From Elusimicrobiota bacterium (lineage in GTDB: Bacteria > Elusimicrobiota > Elusimicrobia > FEN-1173): a DNA stretch of 12,080 bases. Numbering within the stretch: position 1 is the stretch's first letter; each line of letters begins with the position of its first letter. The notes below the pieces were generated by a model. That model was not told where the DNA came from. It ran no database searches and worked only from the letters and a program-made list of their open reading frames with translations. The stretch spans positions 1-12,080 of the forward strand of contig JACQPF010000274.1 of NCBI GenBank assembly GCA_016207625.1, written 5' to 3'. Below, in pieces: positions 7,199-12,080 of the stretch. Made by a program: the position numbers and the translations under genes.

Positions 7199-7882
7199 TC
7201 AATAATCCTTTAATTTGTATCCCACGCCGTGGACGTTCTCAATCGAATCGCCCAAAGGCCCCAGCTTCCGGCGAAGGTTCTTCACGTGGGCGTACAGCGT
7301 TTCGGAGGAGGCGTCCCTTTCGTTTTCGGAGAGGTAGTCGATCAGGTTCTTGTAGCTGACGACATACCCCTTTCGCCGCATGAACAGCTCAAGCAGGCTG
7401 TACTCCGTCCGGGTGAGGGCGATCTTCTTCTTTTTGGCCGTGACTTCCTGCCGGTCCAAATCGATGGAAATGTCGCCCACGCTTAAAATATTTTCCAGCT
7501 TCCCGGCGTTTTTCGTCCGGCGAAGCAGGGCTTCAATCCTCGCCAAAAGCTCGTTGATGGAGAAAGGCTTTGGCAAATAATCGTCGGCCCCGCCTTTCAG
7601 CCCCCGGATCTTATAGGTTTCCTCCTTTAAAACGCTCAGCATGATGATGGGAATGCCGGCCGTTTCGCGCTGCTCTTTGAGGATGTCCAGGAGCTTCATC
7701 CCGGAGATGCCGGGCATCTCGATGTCCAGAAGGATGAGGTCGACGTGGTTGTCTTTTAGGAATTCAATGGCCGAGTTCGCCTCCCCCACGCGATGGGCGC
7801 GATACCCGCTCTTGTTCAAAACGGAATAAATGATCTGGGACATGCTTTGGTCGTCATCAATGATTAAGACGGAAATGCTCAT
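7199..7882 (-). CDS. OmpR/PhoB-family response regulator
   Basis: 227 aa, normal length for the family. The N-terminal receiver has the acidic triplet DDD at 9-11, phospho-acceptor D53 in LILLDIEMPG, S83 at the switch position (IIMLS) and K105 in LPKPF, so all key phosphorylation residues are intact. The C-terminal winged helix (about 130-227) has the typical LTRTEYSLLELFMRRKGYVVS and VKNLRRKLG elements and ends with ENVHGVGYKL. The start codon overlaps the kinase stop codon (ATGA, 7879-7882), with an AGAGGAAAG purine-rich ribosome site just upstream inside the kinase gene. It is the cognate partner of that kinase by position. Targets are unknown; an imperfect direct repeat lies just downstream of this gene, before the merR-like gene. 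Confidence 0.95.
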   Translation of the reverse strand: MSISVLIIDDDQSMSQIIYSVLNKSGYRAHRVGEANSAIEFLKDNHVDLILLDIEMPGISGMKLLDILKEQRETAGIPIIMLSVLKEETYKIRGLKGGADDYLPKPFSINELLARIEALLRRTKNAGKLENILSVGDISIDLDRQEVTAKKKKIALTRTEYSLLELFMRRKGYVVSYKNLIDYLSENERDASSETLYAHVKNLRRKLGPLGDSIENVHGVGYKLKDY

Positions 7883-9273
7883 ATGGTTTGGCTTTCCTCT
7901 TTGATTGCTGGAAATGTGAGAACGAATCGCGTCCCCGCCCCTTTTTCCGATTCTACCCGGATCGACCCGCCCATATCCTCCACGGTTTTTTTGACGATGT
8001 ACAAACCCAATCCTGTGCCCACTTTGCCCTTCGCGCGCTGCTCCGCCACTTGCGCCTGATAGAACGGCTCAAACAGCCGGGGCACGTCTTCCGGGGCGAT
8101 GCCGATCCCCGTATCCGAAATGCACGCCTCGACGCCTTCTGCGCCTTCCCTGGCCGACAGTGTGACCAGCCCTTCTTTCGGGGTATATTTTAACGCATTT
8201 GAGACCAAATTGGCGACCACATGATCAAATCGTTCCGGATCTACATGGACCGCCGGAAGCTGCGTTGGAATGTCCGCCACCAAAGTGATGCCCTTTTGTT
8301 TCGCCACGATCCCATACAGAGTTTGGATCCTCCGGGCGGCGGCTTCAAACCGCACCGGTTTCGGATGGTACTCCATGAACCCCGCCTTGATCTTCGCGGC
8401 GTCCAGCACGTTCGAGACGAAGATGTTCAACCGCATGGCGTTGTCGACGATGCGGATCAGCATGTCCCGGTATTCCGCCGTGAGGCTGTTCTTCATCTCC
8501 CCCATGTTCAGCATGTAGTCCACGTGCATCATGATGGCGGACAACGGCAGCCGCAAATCGTGCGACACGGTGGAAATGAACTGGTCCTTCATCTCGTCCA
8601 GCACGGACAGGTTGCGCGCCATGGAGTTGAACCGCTTCGCCAAATCCCCCAATTCGTCATGGCTGTCCACCTGTATTTCCGTCTGAAAATTCCCCTTCCC
8701 GATCTGGTCGGACCCCCACACCAGCTTCCGGATGGGCCGTGTCAAAAGATAGGTGAGCCACAGCGCCGCCGTCAACCCGACGCCCAGCACCAGCAGGGCC
8801 GCCGTCACAACACGCCGCAGGGTCCGCCGGAGAGCCTCCTCAATGGTGGTGCGCTGATATTCCTCCGAAAAACCCATCACCACGCGTCCACCTTTTTCCG
8901 GAATGTCCTGAATGCGGACGGAGGTCTCAATCGCCCCGCCCGGCTTCGCTCCGGACCATTCTGAAATGTCCTTATGAACGAACCGCGTATCGGAATGCGC
9001 CAGGACAACGTCCGCGTCGGTCACGTAATAGGCGTACATCACCGAAGGCTGGTTATGGAAAAGCTGCACGAAATGGATCATGAACAGCTCGTCGTTCACC
9101 ACCAAGGCCTGCCGGCACACCTCGGCAAAGCTGGACAATTGATGGCCCCGTTCTTCCAAAAAATCATCTTCGATTTGTTTTTTTTGAAGCAGGTAGGTCA
9201 CAATCGCGATGGAAAAAACGCTGATGAAGATAACGATGCAGGTGAACAAGCTGAACTTGGTCCGGATTCTCAT
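7879..9273 (-). CDS. Membrane sensor histidine kinase (HAMP, HisKA, HATPase_c)
   Basis: 464 aa. Two transmembrane helices (about 7-29 and 155-177) bracket an extracytoplasmic sensor of roughly 125 residues, whose YAYYVTDADVVLAHSD segment resembles a single Cache/PDC-type fold. A HAMP linker follows (about 178-230, beginning TRPIRKLVWG). The H-box is FISTVSHDLRLPLSAI with H238. ATP-binding motifs are complete: N-box NLVSNALKYT (N355/N359), G1 DTGIGI (D387) and G2 GTGLGLYIVKKT (from 419). It should autophosphorylate on H238 and pass phosphate to the response regulator encoded with a 4-nt overlap downstream. The gene starts 34 nt after the M4 peptidase gene ends, so the three may be co-transcribed. 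Its ribosome site is weak: AAGGAAT lies about 20 nt before the ATG, so the exact start is slightly uncertain. The stimulus is unknown. Confidence 0.95.
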   Translation of the reverse strand: MRIRTKFSLFTCIVIFISVFSIAIVTYLLQKKQIEDDFLEERGHQLSSFAEVCRQALVVNDELFMIHFVQLFHNQPSVMYAYYVTDADVVLAHSDTRFVHKDISEWSGAKPGGAIETSVRIQDIPEKGGRVVMGFSEEYQRTTIEEALRRTLRRVVTAALLVLGVGLTAALWLTYLLTRPIRKLVWGSDQIGKGNFQTEIQVDSHDELGDLAKRFNSMARNLSVLDEMKDQFISTVSHDLRLPLSAIMMHVDYMLNMGEMKNSLTAEYRDMLIRIVDNAMRLNIFVSNVLDAAKIKAGFMEYHPKPVRFEAAARRIQTLYGIVAKQKGITLVADIPTQLPAVHVDPERFDHVVANLVSNALKYTPKEGLVTLSAREGAEGVEACISDTGIGIAPEDVPRLFEPFYQAQVAEQRAKGKVGTGLGLYIVKKTVEDMGGSIRVESEKGAGTRFVLTFPAIKEESQTI

Positions 9274-9307
9274 TTGTATGATCGGCCGATATTCCTTTTG
9301 GCGGGTC

Positions 9308-10642
9308 CTATCGATGGTCGATGCCGACTTTTTTCCAGGCCGCTCGGACGGCGGTTTGCTCCCGGCCGCCGCTCCCGAAGAGCTGGCCGGCTTTTTGGAA
9401 TGAGGTGCGGGCCGCGTCCTGGAACCGGCTCCGCGGCGTGAGGGCCAGGAGGGTTTGATACCAGATCAGGCCTGTTCTTTCCCAGGCCCGGCCGCCGATC
9501 CCCATGGCCGCCAGGTAAAAAGCGTGATTGGGAATGCCCGAGTTGATGTGCACGCCGCCATAGTCCTCAGGCCCTTTGTAAATGTCACGAATGTGGGCCG
9601 GCTGGGGGTCGGACCCGATGTCCGGGTCGTCGCGGTACGCGGTTCCGGGCGCGGCGAAACTGCGCAGGGCCCGCCGCGTGGAGGTCTTTACGAGGATGTC
9701 GGCGCCCACCAGCCAATCGGCCTTTTTGACGTCCTGCTTTTTCCGCCATTGCTTGACGAGGATCCCCATGACGTCGGCGAAATGTTCGTTCAAGGCGCCG
9801 GGCTCATCCTGGTAATCGAGGTTGGCAGTGTGCGTGACGACGCCGTGGGAAAGCTCATGGCCGACCACGTCCAGGGATTTGGTGAAACGCACGAAGACCT
9901 TTCCGTCCCCGTCGCCGTAGGCCATCTGCTCGCCGTTCCAAAAGGCGTTGCTGTATCCAGCCCCCACGTGCACGCTGGAGATGAGGGCCATGCCCCGGTC
10001 GTCCAGCGAGTTGCGCCCAAAAAGTTTGGAATAGAAATCGTAGGTCGCCCCGGAGTGGTCGTAGGCCTCGTTCGCCGCCGCATCTTTTAGTCGAGGGCCG
10101 CCTTCGGAGCGGATGAGCCGCCCGGGGAGGACGTCGCGGTGTTTGGCGTCATAAATCAGCCTGTGCTTCCGACCCTCGGGAGAAGGGATGGCGGACATGG
10201 CCGGCAAAGCCGCCAGGGTACGCCGCACCGCCCGTGCCTCGGCCGAAGCCGAAAGGTTCGCCAACGCAAACCGCCGGACCTGTGGATCCGGCGAAACCGC
10301 CATTTTTTCAAGGATGAAGGGAGGGACGATGTGGCAAAGGTGCCCGCCGGTGAACGGCCTGGCCTTTTTGGAAAGGAAACGGACGAGGGGAGCCAACTCT
10401 CGGGGAAGCGTCATTTCGTCAAAAAACAGCTCCTGTCTTTTCTCTCCATCATTGACGATGAGATGGTAGCAGATCACATCACGACCGCATGCGGAACCGG
10501 CTTTCGCCGGTCGCAGGGCGAGCGCCGCTTTCAACCCGGCGCAAGCGGATCGGGGCAAATCCGCGTCGGTCCCCTCGTACCTCTTGCGCAACCCGCCGAA
10601 TCCCCCCGACTCAACGAACATAATACGGATGGCCGGCTTCAC
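9308..10642 (-). CDS. Protealysin-like M4 metallopeptidase with an N-terminal emfourin-like inhibitor domain
   Basis: 444 aa, GTG start. Residues 4-95 match the pattern I know for emfourin, the proteinaceous inhibitor of protealysin: a first strand IRIMFVESGGFGG (SGGF at 12-15), then DLP, a YHLIVNDG strand, and a closing LPRELAPLVRFLSKKARP helix. Residues about 100-150 resemble the short protealysin propeptide, with HIVPPFILEKMA. The catalytic M4 domain follows: YSNAFWNGEQMAYGDGDG, HELSH (H262, E263, H266), third zinc ligand E286 in GALNEHFAD (24 residues after the first His, as in thermolysin), and the transition-state His H365 in GGVHINSGIPNH. No signal peptide is seen, consistent with protealysins. 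In known systems the inhibitor is a separate neighbouring gene, so fusion is unusual. The start could alternatively be the ATG at codon 8, but that would cut into the first inhibitor strand. Confidence 0.9.
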   Translation of the reverse strand: MKPAIRIMFVESGGFGGLRKRYEGTDADLPRSACAGLKAALALRPAKAGSACGRDVICYHLIVNDGEKRQELFFDEMTLPRELAPLVRFLSKKARPFTGGHLCHIVPPFILEKMAVSPDPQVRRFALANLSASAEARAVRRTLAALPAMSAIPSPEGRKHRLIYDAKHRDVLPGRLIRSEGGPRLKDAAANEAYDHSGATYDFYSKLFGRNSLDDRGMALISSVHVGAGYSNAFWNGEQMAYGDGDGKVFVRFTKSLDVVGHELSHGVVTHTANLDYQDEPGALNEHFADVMGILVKQWRKKQDVKKADWLVGADILVKTSTRRALRSFAAPGTAYRDDPDIGSDPQPAHIRDIYKGPEDYGGVHINSGIPNHAFYLAAMGIGGRAWERTGLIWYQTLLALTPRSRFQDAARTSFQKAGQLFGSGGREQTAVRAAWKKVGIDHR

Positions 10643-10648
10643 CCTCGC

Positions 10649-10654
10649 ACTATA
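10649..10654 (-). promoter_or_regulatory. Candidate extended -10 element before the M4 peptidase gene
   Basis: On the minus strand TGATATAGT contains TATAGT (five of six matches to TATAAT) preceded by TG one base away, an extended -10 pattern. No good -35 is seen at 16-18 nt; the region there is T/G-rich. The hexamer ends 6 nt before the GTG start, so transcription would begin at or next to the start codon, implying a leaderless message. The 62-nt gap after hipT is the only plausible place for a separate promoter here. Confidence 0.3.
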
Positions 10655-10704
10655 TCAAAAACCACTCCCAAAAACCATCGCCTTCCAGCGAAAAACATTC
10701 ACTT

Positions 10705-11619
10705 TCATACAGCCGCGTGGCGGGATTCGATGATGTCGGTCAGCTTATGTTGTTGGACGGTGGAAAGCTCAGAGGAAGCGCACATTTGCAGGAGCATCTT
10801 TTTTGCGCCGAGCAGTTTTTGAAAAGAACTCGACATGGACTTGGGATCAATTTTTAGGAAAGCCGCCAAAGCCTCAAAATCCGGCCGCGACAGCTTGTTC
10901 TGCTTCCCGTTGATGGTGAGGGCGGAGTCCGCTTCCTCGGGGAGGTAGACCTTGGAAGAAACAAAGTCATAACACGGGGCAAAAGAAATGCGTCCCTCTT
11001 TATCGGTTAACAGCGCCCAATTTTTTAGGTGCATGTCGCCGTTGCCGATCAAAAAACACAAGAACGCCCGCTCGAAGAAATCGATAGAATCCAACCCGAC
11101 GTTGGCCGCATGTTTGCGAATCACTTTTCCCACCTGCTCCAGAGAACCTCTGTATTTGTCTTCGCTCCCAAGAATTTGAAACATCGTTTCTTTCTGTAAT
11201 TTCGTTCCGTCATCTAGCCGGTCAAACCTTTTTATGATGTAGCAAAGCTTACCGTCGGACATGGGGAAAAGTCCATGGGGTGGAACGGGCATGTTCAATT
11301 CCGCCGCCATGTTCATGCAGAGGTTTTCGTTCTGCGGGAGCTCGGGATACTGGGTGGGATCCGGCTTCAGAATATACGTGCCGCCCTCGGCCACGGTTTC
11401 CAACGTCCAGGTATCGGGATTGATGCGGACCGAAAGTTTCATCTGCACGCCGGGAATGGACATGCGCGCGCCGGTTTTAACCACCTGGGCAGGAATATCC
11501 GCGAGGCCAAAGGGGATGGCCGGCACTGTCGGTTTGCCAAAGAGGTCTTTGAGACATTTGGGGTGATGGTGCGCGCCGTTATCCAGAGGCTTCTGGCAGC
11601 AGAGACAATTTCTATTCAT
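10705..11619 (-). CDS. hipT: HipT-like serine/threonine kinase toxin of a HipBST system
   Basis: 304 aa. It begins with a Cys/His-rich knuckle (C5, C7, C8, H17-H19, C22), followed by KCLKDLFG, which I associate with HipT-type kinases. The Gly-rich loop is MSIPGVQMKLS: S54-I55-P56, where HipT of enteropathogenic E. coli has a two-serine S-I-S motif, so only one serine of the pair remains. Kinase core: ATP-binding Lys in YILKPD (K85), catalytic loop GNGDMHLKNW (D195, N200), and metal-binding D218 in PCYDFVSS. Compared with HipA, the chain lacks the N-subdomain 1, which is encoded separately by the preceding gene. Known HipT phosphorylates tryptophanyl-tRNA synthetase; whether this one does is unknown. 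GGGAGG at 11628-11633 lies 8 nt before the ATG and sets the start, which overlaps the hipS end by 8 nt. Confidence 0.9.
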   Translation of the reverse strand: MNRNCLCCQKPLDNGAHHHPKCLKDLFGKPTVPAIPFGLADIPAQVVKTGARMSIPGVQMKLSVRINPDTWTLETVAEGGTYILKPDPTQYPELPQNENLCMNMAAELNMPVPPHGLFPMSDGKLCYIIKRFDRLDDGTKLQKETMFQILGSEDKYRGSLEQVGKVIRKHAANVGLDSIDFFERAFLCFLIGNGDMHLKNWALLTDKEGRISFAPCYDFVSSKVYLPEEADSALTINGKQNKLSRPDFEALAAFLKIDPKSMSSSFQKLLGAKKMLLQMCASSELSTVQQHKLTDIIESRHAAV

Positions 11620-11956
11620 TTTCGTCGCCTCCCAACGGCTTTACGCTCACCGCGCCGATGGGGTCTCGCCCCGTGTGGAGCAATAGACGGAACTTGTCGT
11701 CCTTATCAATCTTCGCCGCGGTGCTCGTTAATTCCAAAAGCCATCCCTCGGGCAGTAGCCCATCGAAAAAAGAGAAGAGCCGGGGAGATTCAAATTTTTC
11801 CACCCGTAAAGAAAATGACAGGCTGATGGCGCGCGCGTTCGGTTCGTTGAGATAGCTGGAATCATAAATGAACTCGTAGCCCTTGGCTTTTTTTGAAAGA
11901 ACGCCGGCCCGGCGGCCCTGGAAAAAAACGGCGGCTTTCAGCGGTGTGTTTTCCAT
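11612..11956 (-). CDS. hipS: HipS-like antitoxin (HipA N-subdomain 1)
   Basis: 114 aa from the ATG at 11956. I prefer this start over an upstream in-frame ATG at 11998 because it lies 1 nt after the hipB stop, has GAGAG just upstream, and gives MENTPLKAAVFFQGRRAGVL, matching the first strand of HipA N-subdomain 1. The 14 extra residues from 11998 would overlap hipB. Other family features: YEFIYDSSYL, AISLSFSLR, FESPRLFSFFDGLLPEGWL (the F-x-GLLPEG signature), and LLLHTGRDPIGAVSV at the end. In HipBST systems this small protein, not HipB alone, neutralises the kinase. Its terminal codons overlap hipT by 8 nt, which fits translational coupling. Confidence 0.9.
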   Translation of the reverse strand: MENTPLKAAVFFQGRRAGVLSKKAKGYEFIYDSSYLNEPNARAISLSFSLRVEKFESPRLFSFFDGLLPEGWLLELTSTAAKIDKDDKFRLLLHTGRDPIGAVSVKPLGGDENE

Positions 11957-11957
11957 T

Positions 11958-12080
11958 TCACTCTCTCGGCATGTCCACGGGACCCAGGCATTTGCCAAAA
12001 AGGACCAGGACTTTGTTGACCGTGTCGGTTCGCAAGGAGGCTTTGCCCTGCTCCAAGTCGCGGATGAAGCGGATGCTGGC
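11958..12080 (-). CDS. hipB: HipB-like HTH antitoxin/repressor, C-terminal fragment (5' end outside window)
   Basis: The frame from the right edge to TGA at 11958-11960 gives 40 residues: ASIRFIRDLEQGKASLRTDT, then VNKVLVLFGKCLGPVDMPRE. The RFIRDLEQGKASLRTDTVNKVL pattern is the last part of an XRE/HipB-type helix-turn-helix. The position directly before hipS (1-nt gap) matches hipB-hipS-hipT order. In known systems this protein binds the operon promoter and autoregulates; that promoter would be beyond the edge. Truncation here is due to the window boundary and not to a mutation. Confidence 0.85.
   Translation of the reverse strand, partial: ASIRFIRDLEQGKASLRTDTVNKVLVLFGKCLGPVDMPRE

Noticed and set aside
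6424..7359. A 311-codon plus-strand open frame
   Set aside because: It lies antisense to the merR-like gene and parts of two other genes, which have clear family motifs and a good ribosome site. It resembles no protein I know and has biased composition.
8221..8964. A 247-codon plus-strand open frame
   Set aside because: It is the antisense shadow of the histidine kinase, as shown by its His/Gln/Arg/Pro-rich translation.
10678..10691. Small stem-loop followed by T-rich sequence after hipT, as a terminator
   Set aside because: The stem is only four base pairs with a six-base loop and the T run is interrupted, too weak to call.
10705..11956. A frameshifted full-length hipA
   Set aside because: The two parts have their own ribosome sites and stops, the split is exactly at the HipS/HipT boundary, and the kinase starts with its own Cys/His knuckle, all as expected for HipBST.
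11957..11998. Longer hipS start at 11998
   Set aside because: It adds 14 residues (beginning MANAWVPW) that overlap the hipB coding end and do not match HipA N-subdomain 1, while the ATG at 11956 directly follows the hipB stop.
1..12080. CRISPR arrays, tRNA or rRNA genes, insertion-sequence ends
   Set aside because: No regularly spaced repeats, cloverleaf-like sequences, rRNA-like blocks or transposase motifs were seen; coding genes fill almost the whole window.

Overview
The window reads as a bacterial chromosomal segment, moderately GC-rich by eye. Every gene I can support lies on the minus strand, so transcription runs from high to low coordinates. No rRNA, tRNA, insertion sequence or CRISPR array is visible. 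The lineage cannot be fixed from this sequence. A very large exported multidomain protein with a Tiki-like N-terminal region, beside a MerR-receiver hybrid, reminds me of uncultivated Omnitrophota/PVC-type genomes. That is recollection, not a search result.

Right edge (10705-12080): a tripartite HipBST-type toxin-antitoxin operon in the order hipB (only its C-terminus is in the window), hipS, hipT. Spacing is very tight: a 1-nt gap, then an 8-nt overlap. Middle (7199-10642): an M4 metallopeptidase of the protealysin type whose N-terminus looks like the protease inhibitor emfourin. It is followed after 34 nt by a membrane sensor histidine kinase, which shares an ATGA overlap with an OmpR/PhoB-type response regulator. 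A gap of about 97 nt follows, with a candidate promoter and a direct repeat. Next is a MerR-type DNA-binding protein fused to a degenerate receiver domain that lacks the phospho-acceptor Asp.

Left half (1-6506): one uninterrupted reading frame of at least 2168 codons that starts inside the 3' end of the merR-like gene and runs off the left edge. In order it encodes a signal peptide, a Tiki/ChaN/EreA-superfamily-like domain, a group of membrane segments, a zincin-type HEIAH metalloprotease domain, a second group of membrane segments, a helical region, and a Hsp100/Clp AAA+ module (complete first ATPase domain, second ATPase domain just entered at the edge). A membrane metalloprotease joined to a Clp-class unfoldase in one chain, with a putative periplasmic Tiki-like hydrolase on the outside, is the most remarkable object here.

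Taken together, the middle and left genes look like an envelope proteostasis or stress-response neighbourhood: a sensor pair, a one-component regulator, a self-inhibited protease and a giant ATP-dependent protease-like machine. The functional link between them is inferred from gene order only. The intergenic gaps are all shorter than 110 nt, so there is no long gene-free stretch.
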